Source of the DNA: Caulobacteraceae bacterium
GTDB taxonomy: Bacteria; Pseudomonadota; Alphaproteobacteria; Caulobacterales; Aquidulcibacteraceae
Length of the DNA: 64,000 nucleotides
NCBI GenBank assembly: GCA_016703335.1
Contig: JADJCG010000020.1
Location: 22,036-86,035 of the forward strand
Direction: 5' to 3'
Each line of letters starts with the position of its first letter. Within the stretch, counting starts at the first letter, position 1. Under the pieces are notes generated by a model that worked only from the letters and a program-made list of their open reading frames with translations, searched no databases and was not told the DNA's origin. The position numbers and the translations under genes are program-made. This document shows positions 17,864-27,431 of this stretch, piece after piece.

Positions 17864-18280
17864 CTAACTGAGGTCGGCAAAAATCTCGGGCTGCACTTCC
17901 GAGAGTTGCGGCTCGTCAAACGCGATCTCGTCCGGCGAGCGGCGTGCGTACGGCACGATCACTTCAACAGCCTGGCCGTTGGCGACTTCGAGGTGAAAAC
18001 AAAGCGCCGCGGCATTGTCGCTACCTGAGCGGCCATCGAACACGAGACCTGCTGCGATCAAGCCATTCTCTTTTTCGTCCAGGCGAAAGCCCGCGATCAA
18101 AGCTGAGATGTGATCTTGCGGCGCCGAGCGATCGATCGGCAGATCGACATTGGTGTGAATCTGCTCGCCGGTCTTACGGATGCCCGCGCCAAACGGCGCG
18201 AACGAGCCGCCCTGTTTGAGGGCGGCATGTGCTGTGTCGAACAAGTACTCGTACGTGTCCTGCAGGTGGCGCTGCAGCAT
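17864..18280 (-). CDS. Hypothetical protein, 138 aa, between ispG and prfA
   Basis: A complete 138-residue soluble protein starting MLQRHLQDTYEYLFDTAHAA. It has two halves: a helical N-terminus followed by 'GGSFAPFGAGIRKTGEQIHT', and a beta-rich part ending 'DEIAFDEPQLSEVQPEIFAD'. No signal peptide is visible. It follows ispG after 3 bases and precedes prfA by 3 bases, so it is in an operon with both. The pattern resembles small immunity- or stress-type beta-sheet proteins in a general way, but no family is recognised. Confidence 0.7.
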   Translation of the reverse strand: MLQRHLQDTYEYLFDTAHAALKQGGSFAPFGAGIRKTGEQIHTNVDLPIDRSAPQDHISALIAGFRLDEKENGLIAAGLVFDGRSGSDNAAALCFHLEVANGQAVEVIVPYARRSPDEIAFDEPQLSEVQPEIFADLS

Positions 18281-18283
18281 CGC

Positions 18284-19410
18284 TCAGCCCTTCGCTTCGC
18301 GCATCGTGCGGGCGCGTTCCTCAACCAGACCAACGATATGGTCGATCATGGAGCCATTGTCGACCTTATGCTCGGCCTTGCCGGACACATACATCATGCC
18401 CGCGCCCTTGCCGCCACCGGTGAAGCCCAGATCCGTCATCAGCGCTTCGCCTGGCCCGTTCACGACACAGCCGATTATCGAGAGCGTGATCGGCTCAGCG
18501 ATGTGCGCGAGGCGCTTTTCCAACGCATCGACAGTCTCGATGACGTTGAAGCCCTGCCGCGCACACGACGGGCACGCGATGATAGTGACACCGCGTTGAC
18601 GAAGGCCCAGCGACTTCAAAAGATCGTTGCCGACTTTGATTTCTTCAACCGGATCGGCAGCGAGCGAGACGCGGATTGTGTCGCCGATGCCTGCCCACAG
18701 AAGCGAGCCCATCCCGATCGACGACTTCACGGTTCCCGCGCGAAGCGCGCCCGCTTCAGTCACGCCGAGGTGAAGCGGCGCATCGGTGGCTTCCGCCAAT
18801 GACTGATAGGCAGCGACGGTTAGAAATACGTCCGACGCTTTGACGCTAATTTTGTATTCGCGAAAATCATGCTCCTCGAGCAAAGCGGCGTGATAGAGCG
18901 CGCTCTCAACCATAGCTTCAGGACACGGCTCGCCGTACTTTTCGAGCAAATGGCTCTCAAGCGAACCGGCGTTCACACCGATGCGGATCGAACATCCGTG
19001 ATCCTTTGCCGCTTGGATGACGTCCTTCACGCGCTGTGCATTGCCGATGTTGCCCGGATTGATGCGCAAGCATGCAGCGCCAGCGGCGGCGGCTTCGATC
19101 GCGCGGCGATAATGGAAATGAATGTCTGCAACGAGCGGCACCTTCGCGGCGCGCGCGATTTCGGCGAACGCAGCCGTGGAGGCTTCGTCCGGGCATGAGA
19201 CGCGAACGATGTCGGCGCCCGCATCTTCCAGTTGCCGAATCTGATTGATCGTCGCGTTCGCGTCGGCGGTGACCGTATTGGTCATCGACTGGACCGCGAT
19301 CGGCGCGTCGCCCCAACCTCGACCGCGCCAACGCGGATCTTCCGCGAGCGGCGGCGCTCGATCCGGCGCCAGGGCCGGATGTGGTGCAGGTCGCCTGCGG
19401 CGCCGTCCAT
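18284..19410 (-). CDS. ispG: 4-hydroxy-3-methylbut-2-enyl diphosphate synthase IspG, frameshifted
   Basis: Penultimate step of the MEP isoprenoid pathway; a 4Fe-4S enzyme. Its cluster cysteines are visible in 'IIACPSCARQGF' and 'IIGCVVNGPGE'. The body is open from 19285 down, but the true N-terminus 'MDGAAGDLHHIRPWRRIERR' lies in another frame starting at 19410. The two join at the four-C run 19311-19314, where one more base gives 'VGAVEVGGDAPIAVQSMTNT', the family consensus. It sits downstream of the rodZ-like gene, a frequent alphaproteobacterial arrangement. Confidence 0.92.
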
Positions 19411-19478
19411 GGGAGCACGTCCTTTCCAGCCGGAGATAGCGCGCCGGGAGGCCCGCTAACAGCCCTCGGAACTGCGGC

Positions 19479-20333
19479 TTAGCTGCGAGGCGGTGTATTG
19501 CTTGCCTGGGTCAGCGGCTGGATCTCGTCGATCTGACGGCCAAGAACCGGCATGCCAGCCGTTCCCAAAAGCCCGGCGGAGACGCCGTTCACATAAAGCT
19601 CAAACGCCCCACCATCGCGGGCGTGCAGGGTCCAGCCGGGGCTCGGATCAGGACGGTAAACGTCTCCGGCACGAAGGTTCCGGGAGAGGAACACGGTGCC
19701 ATCCGGTCCCCGGGCTTCCAGCCAAGATTCCGCGACGGCTCGGATTTCGACCACGCGGCGCGGAGCGGCAGCGGTCGAGGCAGGCGTCACACCCAGCGTG
19801 CCAGCTTCGGAAGTGCTGGCGATCTGTTGTTCACTTTCGGCCCGGAGCTGAGAGTCGAGCGCACGCCAGCCGACAAAGCCAGCCGCGATCAGAACCAATG
19901 CCGCTGCGGCTGCCCACGGCGGACGTTGGCGCGGCTTGGATGTTGGCGTGCGCATCGCCGGCGCTGGCGCATCGTCCCGCGTCAGGGCGCATTCGTCCTG
20001 AAACTGGTCAACGATAGCTTTTTCTTCGATGCCCAGCTCACGGGCATAGGAGCGCAAAAACGCCAGCGCGTACGCCTTCCCCGGCAGCAGCTTGACGTTC
20101 ATGTCCTCAAGCGCTTCGAGGAATTCCTTTCGCACGCGGATCCGGTCAGCGACCTCATCCACCGTCCAGCCACGTTGGCGGCGCGCTTCTGACAGCTTCC
20201 GGCCCGCGCGCCAGGCATCCTCAAGCACAGGCGGTGACGCCGCCGGCGGCTGACGTTGCGCACGTGCATCGACCGGATCGCCGGTCGGTTGCGGGTCGGT
20301 GGGTATCGGTTGCAGCATCGAGCGGTCGGTCAC
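19479..20333 (-). CDS. RodZ-like helix-turn-helix protein with DUF4115
   Basis: A 284-residue membrane-anchored protein linked to cell shape. Residues about 40-110 form an HTH_25 domain ('GRKLSEARRQRGWTVDEVAD', 'LPGKAYALAFLRSYARELGI'). One transmembrane helix at about 140-158 ('WAAAAALVLIAAGFVGWRAL') is followed by a periplasmic DUF4115 domain with 'SWLEARGPDGTVFLSRNLRAGD'. The cytoplasmic HTH in RodZ binds MreB. The start could also be the methionine five residues in. The gene is intact, and ispG lies directly downstream. Confidence 0.85.
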   Translation of the reverse strand: MTDRSMLQPIPTDPQPTGDPVDARAQRQPPAASPPVLEDAWRAGRKLSEARRQRGWTVDEVADRIRVRKEFLEALEDMNVKLLPGKAYALAFLRSYARELGIEEKAIVDQFQDECALTRDDAPAPAMRTPTSKPRQRPPWAAAAALVLIAAGFVGWRALDSQLRAESEQQIASTSEAGTLGVTPASTAAAPRRVVEIRAVAESWLEARGPDGTVFLSRNLRAGDVYRPDPSPGWTLHARDGGAFELYVNGVSAGLLGTAGMPVLGRQIDEIQPLTQASNTPPRS

Positions 20334-20427
20334 TCCTAGGAGACCTTACGTTTACAAAGGCAAATTTTGCGCCAGTGAAAAAGACTAATCACGAATCAAG
20401 CATACCTCAACGCGCGGCATATGCGCG

Positions 20428-22689
20428 TTACAGCGCATAGCCCTCAGAGATCGCAAATTCTGTGAGTTCGTTGCGGATCGAGGGCCGATTGCGGCTCATG
20501 AGCTTCGCCAGAACGCGCTCAACCGCCTGCACTTCCATCGAGAGGATCAGCCGCTTCACTGGGCCGATGCCCGAAGCAGGCATTGAGAGCCTGCGAAAGC
20601 CAAGTGCTGTGAACGCCATCGCCTCGAGCGGCCGCCCCGCCGCCTCGCCGCAGATCGAGACTTGCAACTGCGCCGCATCGGCGTCGTCACGTATGCGCTT
20701 CAGCAGACGCAGCGCTGGTGCGCTGAGAATGTCGTAACGATCCGAAACCCGCGGATTGCCGCGATCAGCCGCGAAGAAATACTGCATGAGGTCATTGGTG
20801 CCTATCGAGATAAAGTCGGCCCGACCTTTAAGATCCGGAATCGAGAACGCCAGGGCGGGCGCTTCCACCATGACGCCAACCTCGACGACCGCTGGCGGCG
20901 CTCGGCCGTTCTTGCGGCACCAGTCCAGCTCCCGGTCTACCAGCGAGCGAGCGGCGTCGAATTCGCTGACCGTCGTGACGAGCGGAAACATCACGCGCAG
21001 GCGCCGGTTGGCGGCAGCGCTGATCAGGGCCCGAAGCTGATAGCGAAGCAGAGCTGGCCGATCGAGGCCGATGCGAACCGCCCGCCAGCCGAGAGCTGGG
21101 TTCTCTTCCCGCTCCGCCGCCACATATGGCAGCACCTTGTCGCCGCCGAGATCGAGCGTCCGAAAGGTCACCGGGCGCAAGCCAGCAGCATCAAGCACAT
21201 CCCGATACAGCATCGTCTGGCTCTCGAGCCGCGGCAGCTGCTCGGAGACCATGAATTGAAACTCCGTCCGGAAGAGCCCGATGCCCTCCGCGCCCGCCTC
21301 ATCCAGGTGATGCACATCGAGCGCTAGGCCCGCGTTGAGCAGAAGCGTCACCCGTTCACCATCCTGCGTGACTGGCGGAATGTTCTTCAGTCGCGCAAAC
21401 TCTTCGGCGCGCGCCGAGCGCAGATTAAGCCGCTGCTTGTAAGTGTGAACGAACGCCTCTTCGGGCCGCAGGCGCGCTTCGCCGCGTTCGCCGTCCAGCA
21501 CAATCCGGTCGCCCGCTTCGACGCGAGAGAGCAAGCCAGGCAACAGCCCGACCATCGGGATGCCCAGCGCTCTTGCGACAATCGCGGCATGCGCAGTGTT
21601 TGCACCTTCCTCAAGTGCAACGCCCTTCAGCCGCGCGCCGTAATCTAGGAGCTCTGCCGGACCAAGTTCTCGCGCAATAAGCACAGCATTGTCGGGCATC
21701 GCCTGTGCGGCACCGCCTTCAACGCCTGCAAGTGCTCGGAGCAACCGGTTGTCGAGATCCTCAAGATCGTGGAGACGCTCGCGCAAATATTGATCGCGCG
21801 TGGCATTGAACTTCGCACGGTGCTCGCCGCGAATCCGTTCGACAGCGGCATCTGCGGAGAGACCTGCACGCACGCCCTGGCGCAGCTTGATTTCCCAGCT
21901 CGGATCATTGGCAAGCATGAGGAAAGTCTCGAGCACTTCGCGCGACACGCCGGAAATGCGGCCCGGATCGCCTTCGAGCATGTCCTCCAGCGCGAGGCGC
22001 ACTTGCGCTAACGCGGCGTTCAATCGCTCTTCTTCCTTGACGGGATCGTCGGCGATGACACGTCCCAGTGGCGCATGCGGCTCGTGAAGCACCGCAGTGC
22101 CTATGCAAATGCCGTCAGAGAATGAGCGCCCAACGAGCAATTCCGGACGGCTCGGGACGGCCTCGACTTCAGCTAAGCCCGTCAGATCGCCGAACGCGCC
22201 CGAGGCGACCATTTCGGCAAGCACCATTGCGATGGTCTGTAACGCCTCGACTTCGTCCTCGCCGTAGAGACGCGAGACTTGGTTCTGCACGACGAGCACG
22301 CCGAAAGTCCGCTCCGAGCGCACAATCGGCACGCCGAGAAACGCACTGAACGGTTCTTCGCCCGTTTCAGGTCGATACGCGAAACGCTCATGGTGCGGCG
22401 CGTCCGCAAGGTTCAATGGTTGCGCCGTTTCAGCGATGAGGCCGACCAGACCTTCGCCCGGCTTCAGCCGCGTTTTGTGGACAGCGTCCGGCGACAGACC
22501 TTGTGTCGCGAACAATTCGTTGTAGCCGCCACGCGTCAGATAGATGGAGCACACATCCGCGACCATGGTCGACGCAACCATGGTGACAAGCCGGTTCAGC
22601 CGCTCTTGCGGCTCCGCGCCTGTCTCCATGATCTCCCGAAGCTTACGCAGGAGTATCCGGGATCCGCCAATGCTCGCGGGTCCAACCAT
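20428..22689 (-). CDS. ptsP: Nitrogen-PTS enzyme I, PtsP
   Basis: Phosphoenolpyruvate-protein phosphotransferase of the regulatory nitrogen PTS. Residues about 20-165 form a GAF sensor domain. The phospho-histidine region reads 'EGANTAHAAIVARALGIPMV', and the PEP-binding barrel shows 'REENPALGWRAVRIGLDRP', 'FISIGTNDLMQYFFAADRGN' and 'QVSICGEAAGRP'. At 753 residues it is full length and intact. It would phosphorylate an NPr protein, linking PEP and glutamine levels to stress and polymer metabolism. It lies downstream of lysC, a conserved neighbour pair in alphaproteobacteria. Confidence 0.93.
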   Translation of the reverse strand: MVGPASIGGSRILLRKLREIMETGAEPQERLNRLVTMVASTMVADVCSIYLTRGGYNELFATQGLSPDAVHKTRLKPGEGLVGLIAETAQPLNLADAPHHERFAYRPETGEEPFSAFLGVPIVRSERTFGVLVVQNQVSRLYGEDEVEALQTIAMVLAEMVASGAFGDLTGLAEVEAVPSRPELLVGRSFSDGICIGTAVLHEPHAPLGRVIADDPVKEEERLNAALAQVRLALEDMLEGDPGRISGVSREVLETFLMLANDPSWEIKLRQGVRAGLSADAAVERIRGEHRAKFNATRDQYLRERLHDLEDLDNRLLRALAGVEGGAAQAMPDNAVLIARELGPAELLDYGARLKGVALEEGANTAHAAIVARALGIPMVGLLPGLLSRVEAGDRIVLDGERGEARLRPEEAFVHTYKQRLNLRSARAEEFARLKNIPPVTQDGERVTLLLNAGLALDVHHLDEAGAEGIGLFRTEFQFMVSEQLPRLESQTMLYRDVLDAAGLRPVTFRTLDLGGDKVLPYVAAEREENPALGWRAVRIGLDRPALLRYQLRALISAAANRRLRVMFPLVTTVSEFDAARSLVDRELDWCRKNGRAPPAVVEVGVMVEAPALAFSIPDLKGRADFISIGTNDLMQYFFAADRGNPRVSDRYDILSAPALRLLKRIRDDADAAQLQVSICGEAAGRPLEAMAFTALGFRRLSMPASGIGPVKRLILSMEVQAVERVLAKLMSRNRPSIRNELTEFAISEGYAL

Positions 22690-22718
22690 GCCGGACTAGC
22701 TTCCTCCAACATCACCGC

Positions 22719-23981
22719 TCACGCGGCGTCTAAACCATAAGCGCTATGCAGCGCACGCACGGCAAGCTCTGTGTAAGCGGCATCAATCAAAACAGAGATT
22801 TTGATCTCTGACGTGGCGATTGCTTCAATATTGATGCCCTTTTGCGCCAGCGCCGCGAACATTGCGCGCGCGACGCCCACTTGGCTGCGCATACCGATGC
22901 CAATAACGGACACTTTGGCTACATCGCGGCGAATGTGGACTTCCTCGACGCCAATCTTCGCCTTGATCGATTCAATCGCTTCCGCAGCACGCGCAGCGTC
23001 GCGATCTGGGCACGTGAAGAGAATATTCTGACGTTCCGGCTGACGCGCTTCGCTTTGCACGATCATGTCGACGTTGATGTTGGCGTCCGCGAGCTTGGCG
23101 AATATCTCCGCCGCAACGCCTGGGTGATCCTCGACGCCAAGCAGCGTGACCTTCGCTTCGTCGCGCGAATAAGCAACGCCGGAAACAACCTGCTTTTCCA
23201 CGATCTCATCCTCAGGACAAACGAGCGTGCCGGGATTAGGCGCGCCCGGCTCAACGAAACTAGACAGAACCCGCACCGGCACGCGCTTTGCGAACGCAAG
23301 CTCGACCGAACGCGTTTGCAAAACCTTTGCGCCCGCAGACGCAAGTTCGAGCATTTCTTCGTAGGAAATCTTCTCGATCCGCTGCGCCTTCGACACAACG
23401 CGCGGGTCCGTTGTGTAGACACCATCGACGTCGGTGTAGATGTCGCAGCGAATGGCATTCAGCGCCGCCGCCAACGCCACGGCCGAAGTATCAGAGCCGC
23501 CGCGGCCAAGCGTGGTGATGCGGTTGTCGTCGGTGATGCCCTGGAAACCTGGCACGACAGCAACGACGCCCTCGTCCATCGACCTGCCGATCAGCTCTTC
23601 GGGAATGTCCGCAACACGTGCCTTAGAATGCGCGTCGTCGGTGCGGAACGGGATCTGCCAATTCTGCCACGAGCGAGCGGGTATCCCGATCCGGCGCAGC
23701 GCCAGCGCCAGCAAGCCAGTCGTCACCTGCTCGCCGGCGGAGACGATGACGTCATACTCATCGTTGAAGTCGTTCGCGCTCATCGGCGCGCCGTTGCCGC
23801 CTTCGCCGGCAGCGCCACGCGCCAAGCCGACCAAGCGGTCAGTCTCGCCCGACATGGCGGACACCACGACAGCCAAGCCAAGCCCAGGCTTTCTCTCAGC
23901 CGCGACGATGCGCGCGACGCGGGCGATGCGGTCCACGTCGCCCACGGACGTGCCACCGAATTTCATCACCAATCGAGACAT
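22719..23981 (-). CDS. lysC: Aspartate kinase
   Basis: First step of the lysine, threonine and methionine pathway. MSRLVMKFGGTSVGDVDRI at 23981 is the true start; the reading frame extends some 83 codons further upstream, but those have no homologous look. The 420-residue product has the kinase signature KFGGTSV, 'TTLGRGGSDTSAVALAAALN', and two C-terminal ACT domains ('VTLLGVEDHPGVAAEIFAKL' and 'VSVIGIGMRSQVGVARAMFA') for feedback inhibition. It is intact. It diverges from ubiG across about 105 bases that should hold both promoters. Confidence 0.93.
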   Translation of the reverse strand: MSRLVMKFGGTSVGDVDRIARVARIVAAERKPGLGLAVVVSAMSGETDRLVGLARGAAGEGGNGAPMSANDFNDEYDVIVSAGEQVTTGLLALALRRIGIPARSWQNWQIPFRTDDAHSKARVADIPEELIGRSMDEGVVAVVPGFQGITDDNRITTLGRGGSDTSAVALAAALNAIRCDIYTDVDGVYTTDPRVVSKAQRIEKISYEEMLELASAGAKVLQTRSVELAFAKRVPVRVLSSFVEPGAPNPGTLVCPEDEIVEKQVVSGVAYSRDEAKVTLLGVEDHPGVAAEIFAKLADANINVDMIVQSEARQPERQNILFTCPDRDAARAAEAIESIKAKIGVEEVHIRRDVAKVSVIGIGMRSQVGVARAMFAALAQKGINIEAIATSEIKISVLIDAAYTELAVRALHSAYGLDAA

Positions 23982-24086
23982 GGGGAGAATGTCGTTTTCC
24001 GAAGCGTTGGCAGCGGCATTAGCACGCTTCCGGGCTTTGGCGATACGCCTTGACCCGCATCGTTCCCGCGCCGATTTGGTTAGCTG

Positions 24087-24809
24087 ATGTCCACCACCAC
24101 CGACCCCGCCGAGATCGCCAAGTTCAGCGCGCTCGCAGCTGAGTGGTGGAATCCCAAAGGCCCGTTCGGCGCACTGCATCGCCTGAACCCAGTGCGCCTC
24201 CAATACATCCGCGATCTGGCGCTGAAGCATTTCGGCAAAGTCGCTCGCAAACCACTCGATTGCGTGCTCACTCTCGATCTCGGCTGCGGTGGCGGCCTCG
24301 TCTCCGCGCCGCTCGCGCGCATGGGCGCGAATCTCACCGCGATCGACGCCTCAGCAGAAGCCATCGGCGCCGCTAGCGCCTACGCCGAACAAGCCGGCCT
24401 CGACATCGATTTCCAAAACACCACCGCCGAGGCCCTCGTCGAACGCGGCGAAAAGTTTGAATTGGTGACGGCGCTCGAAATCATCGAACACGTCTCCGAC
24501 GTGAACGTCTTCCTCTCCGCCGCGACCGCGCTCGTCGCCCCGGGCGGCCTGCTCATTCTCTCCACCATCAACCGCACGCCAAAGGCGCGAGCGCTCGCTA
24601 TCACCGGCGCCGAACGCATCCTCAAATGGGCGCCCGAAGGCGCCCACGATTACGACAAGCTCGTTACGCCTGAAGAGATCCGCTCCGGCGCACCAGAACT
24701 GCAATGGGAGGAGCCCGTCGGCGTGACGTATCAACCGCTCGGCAACGGCTGGGCGATCTCTCGCGACATCGACGTCAACTACATGATCGGCGGCCGCAAG
24801 GGCGGCTAG
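24087..24809 (+). CDS. ubiG: Ubiquinone biosynthesis O-methyltransferase UbiG
   Basis: S-adenosylmethionine-dependent methylation of two ubiquinone hydroxyls. The 240-residue protein has the N-terminal 'FSALAAEWWNPKGPFGALHRLNPVR', diagnostic of UbiG, motif I DLGCGGG (64-70), 'TALEIIEHVSDVNVFL' and 'LILSTINRTPKARALAI'. It is intact and ends in 'SRDIDVNYMIGGRKGG'. It converges on hemN with a 4-base overlap. Confidence 0.94.
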   Translation: MSTTTDPAEIAKFSALAAEWWNPKGPFGALHRLNPVRLQYIRDLALKHFGKVARKPLDCVLTLDLGCGGGLVSAPLARMGANLTAIDASAEAIGAASAYAEQAGLDIDFQNTTAEALVERGEKFELVTALEIIEHVSDVNVFLSAATALVAPGGLLILSTINRTPKARALAITGAERILKWAPEGAHDYDKLVTPEEIRSGAPELQWEEPVGVTYQPLGNGWAISRDIDVNYMIGGRKGG

Positions 24810-26128
24810 ACGGCACGCGAATGGCGCGCGGCGCCGTCTAGCCGATAAGAGTCGAAGACGTGCGCAACAATGCGGGCGAACGGCCGAGCGGCGGCCGGCA
24901 CGCTAATCGTGCCGTTGTCGACTTCCACGATACCATCACGGATCAGTGGGGCGAGATCGGCTAGTTCATTCCGGAACTTCTCTGGCGCGTCGAGCTTGAG
25001 TTCGAAGTCGCAAAGCAAGCGCATGATGAGGTCCCGGCGCTCGCGATCTTCCGGACTCAACGCCCGCCCGCGATGTGTTGCAATCAACCCTCTGGCGACT
25101 TTCACCTGCCAATCGCTGACATTCGGTTCGTTTTGGGCATAGCCCTGCGGCAGCGTCGATATCGAAGATGGACCTAGCCCGATTACGGCGTCGCACTCGG
25201 ATTCAACGAAGCCCTGAAAGTTGCGGTGCAGCCGGCTTTCACGCGCGGCGCACGCGATTGGGTCGTCGGGAAGCGCGTAGTGGTCATAGCCAATGGCGAC
25301 ATAGCCAGCGGCGCGCAGCGTCTCGTTAATGACTTCCGCGAGTTCAAAACGCCTCTCGGTCTCTGGTAGAGTTGCCTCATCGATCAAACGCTGCCGCGCC
25401 TTGAACCATGGCACGTGCGCGTAACCGAAAACAGCGAAGCGTTCGGGCCGAAGGGACGCTGCCAGCTCTGCCGTGCGACGGACGCTTTCTCGGGTCTGGC
25501 GAGGTAGCCCGTACATGAGATCGAAACTCAATCCGGCGATACCGACATCGCGGAGTCGACCCGTCGCCTGCTTGACGCAGTCAAACGATTGCTCGCGGCC
25601 GATGGCAGTTTGGACTGTATCGTCGAAATCCTGCACGCCAAGCGAGGCGCGGTTCACCCCGCACCGCGCGAACGTCTGCGCTTGCTCCTCGGTCAGAAGT
25701 CTTGGGTCAAGCTCGACTGCATGGCGTGCGAGCGCGCTCAGATCGAATTGTTCCCGCAGACGCTCGACGATTGACTGAAAGCGCTCCGCGTTGAGGGAAT
25801 TCGGCGTGCCACCGCCCCAGTGCAATTCGCGGACGGATCTGGCGCGCGATGCCTTGGCGACTGCATCAATTTCGCACTGCAGCGCTGAAACGTACTGAGC
25901 AATTGGTTCGTCACGGCGCACGGCAAAGGCGTGACAACCGCAGTACCAACACACCTGCCGACAATATGGAACGTGCACGTAGAGGGAGACAACGGCGTCC
26001 GATGGAAGCTCACGCAGCCAGCTTTCGTAAACCGCGCCATCCACACTCTCGTTGAAGTGTGGCGCAGTGGGATAGCTCGTGTACCGGGGAACATTCAGCT
26101 CGGCGTATTTCAGAAGGCGACTGTCCAC
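24806..26128 (-). CDS. hemN: Oxygen-independent coproporphyrinogen III oxidase
   Basis: Radical-SAM enzyme of heme synthesis used at low oxygen. The cluster motif CRQVCWYC puts cysteines at 56, 60 and 63, with a fourth cysteine CGC as in true HemN. 'HWGGGTPNSLNAERF' is the conserved SAM-binding part. At 440 residues it is nearly full length for HemN rather than the shorter HemW. It is intact. A possible FNR/FixK-type site lies 35-48 bases before the start, in keeping with low-oxygen induction. Confidence 0.92.
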   Translation of the reverse strand: MDSRLLKYAELNVPRYTSYPTAPHFNESVDGAVYESWLRELPSDAVVSLYVHVPYCRQVCWYCGCHAFAVRRDEPIAQYVSALQCEIDAVAKASRARSVRELHWGGGTPNSLNAERFQSIVERLREQFDLSALARHAVELDPRLLTEEQAQTFARCGVNRASLGVQDFDDTVQTAIGREQSFDCVKQATGRLRDVGIAGLSFDLMYGLPRQTRESVRRTAELAASLRPERFAVFGYAHVPWFKARQRLIDEATLPETERRFELAEVINETLRAAGYVAIGYDHYALPDDPIACAARESRLHRNFQGFVESECDAVIGLGPSSISTLPQGYAQNEPNVSDWQVKVARGLIATHRGRALSPEDRERRDLIMRLLCDFELKLDAPEKFRNELADLAPLIRDGIVEVDNGTISVPAAARPFARIVAHVFDSYRLDGAARHSRAV

Positions 26129-26162
26129 CTCCTACCTTTGCCATCCTCCGGGAACGGCATCC

Positions 26163-26176
26163 TTGATCCGGCGCAA
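26163..26176 (-). promoter_or_regulatory. Candidate FNR/FixK-type box upstream of hemN
   Basis: Read on the minus strand the site is TTGCGCCGGATCAA, a 14-base imperfect dyad fitting TTGN-N6-NCAA with an intact right half ATCAA. It stands about 35 bases before the hemN ATG. In many alphaproteobacteria hemN is activated by FnrL or FixK. Confidence 0.45.
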
Positions 26177-26181
26177 GTATG

Positions 26182-26607
26182 CTAATTAAGCTTCTTCGGC
26201 TGCACCGGCGCCAGCTCCGGCGGCAGCGGCGCAGCCGGAATGCCCTCTTCCGCCAGCTCACGCGCCTGCTCCGGCGTGGCCTCACCCCAGATCGCGCGCT
26301 CTTCCCTGTCGCCTTGGTGCATTTTGCGTGCTTCATCGGCGAACTTGTCGCCGACGTAGTCGAAATTGTCCTTGATGTGCTCGCGCACCTTCGCCGCCAT
26401 CGCCATGGCGACAGCTCGCTCGCCACGCTCAGCTTTCTTGCGCGAAGTCTGCACCGATGGCGCCATCGGCGCTTTTTCTACGTGCTTTGATCCGCAGTGC
26501 GGACATTCGACCAAGCCAGCTTCCGCCTGCTTGTCGTAATCGGCGATCGAGCCGAACCACGCTTCGAACTCATCACCTTTATCGCACCGAAGGTCGTACT
26601 TGATCAT
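26182..26607 (-). CDS. DUF1178 family protein
   Basis: The start MIKYDLRCDKGDEFEAWFGS at 26607 fits the family beginning and overlaps the nitrilase-like gene end by 4 bases. The DUF1178 pattern includes a rubredoxin-like zinc or metal site: one cysteine at 'LRCDKG' and 'VECPHCGSKHVEKAPMAPSV'. The rest is helical ('VREHIKDNFDYVGDKFADEA') with a proline-rich end. Length is 141 residues. The role is unknown; it commonly follows the carbon-nitrogen hydrolase and grxC genes, as here. Confidence 0.88.
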   Translation of the reverse strand: MIKYDLRCDKGDEFEAWFGSIADYDKQAEAGLVECPHCGSKHVEKAPMAPSVQTSRKKAERGERAVAMAMAAKVREHIKDNFDYVGDKFADEARKMHQGDREERAIWGEATPEQARELAEEGIPAAPLPPELAPVQPKKLN

Positions 26608-27431
26608 GGCCCAGTAAAATTGCGTCCGCCTTGCCACGCCGGAATCTTCTCCCGCGCGACAGACACAGCATCTAGGTCGAGATCGGCGACAATGTAACCC
26701 GGCTCATCATTGTCGAGCGCAGCGATGACCTTGCCCCACGGGTCAATAATCAGCGAATGGCCATAGGTTGAGCGCCCGTCTTCGTGCTTACCACCCTGCG
26801 CCGGCGCAATGACGAAGCAGTGCGTTTCAATCGCGCGAGCCCGCAGCAACGTCTCCCAATGCGCCTGCCCCGTCGGCACCGTGAACGCCGCCGGCGCCGT
26901 GATTATCTCCGCGCCACCGCGCGCCAAAGCGCTGTAGAGCGGCGCAAAGCGCACGTCGTAGCAGATCGTGAGCCCAATCTTCGCGTCCATTGGCCCAGTC
27001 ACGATCACAGCTTCCGAGCCGCCAGCGAACGTATCACTCTCGCGATACGTCTCACCGCCGCCGAGCGTCACGTCGAACAGATTGATCTTGTCGTACTTGG
27101 CGACAACCTTGCCGCTCGGGTCGAACACAAAGGATCGGTTCCAGACTTTGCCATCGCCCGCATCGATCGATCCAGAGCCGAGCAACAACCAAACGCCCAA
27201 CTCCTGCGTCGCCGAGCCCCAAGCTTTGATCTCTTGATCGATCTGCGCCGAGCCGATCGTCTTCAGCATGCGCGGCTTATCGCGGTCCAAGACCATCGTG
27301 CATTCAGGCGTCGCGATGAAGCGCGCGCCTGCCGCCGCTGCCTGGCGCAACCACGGCATCGCCGCTTCGCGATTGGCGGCCGGATCAATGCCAGAGCGAA
27401 GCTGTATCGCCGCCGCGCGCAATTTACGCAT
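26604..27431 (-). CDS. Carbon-nitrogen hydrolase (Nit/omega-amidase type)
   Basis: A 275-residue nitrilase-superfamily amidase. The catalytic triad is visible as Glu43 in 'IATPECTMVL', lysine in 'VAKYDKINLFDV' and cysteine in 'GLTICYDVRFAPLYS'. The family member next to grxC in alphaproteobacteria is usually the Nit2-like enzyme that cleans up deaminated glutathione or omega-amides; that assignment is by context. It is intact, touching grxC at its start and overlapping DUF1178 at its end by 4 bases. Confidence 0.88.
   Translation of the reverse strand: MRKLRAAAIQLRSGIDPAANREAAMPWLRQAAAAGARFIATPECTMVLDRDKPRMLKTIGSAQIDQEIKAWGSATQELGVWLLLGSGSIDAGDGKVWNRSFVFDPSGKVVAKYDKINLFDVTLGGGETYRESDTFAGGSEAVIVTGPMDAKIGLTICYDVRFAPLYSALARGGAEIITAPAAFTVPTGQAHWETLLRARAIETHCFVIAPAQGGKHEDGRSTYGHSLIIDPWGKVIAALDNDEPGYIVADLDLDAVSVAREKIPAWQGGRNFTGP

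Noticed and set aside
22842..24053. 403-residue plus-strand open frame over lysC
   Set aside because: Shadow of lysC with arginine-rich, unstructured composition.
23982..24230. N-terminal extension of the aspartate kinase frame by about 83 codons
   Set aside because: The extension is antisense to ubiG and its promoter region, and the kinase signature begins exactly at MSRLVMKFGGTSV.
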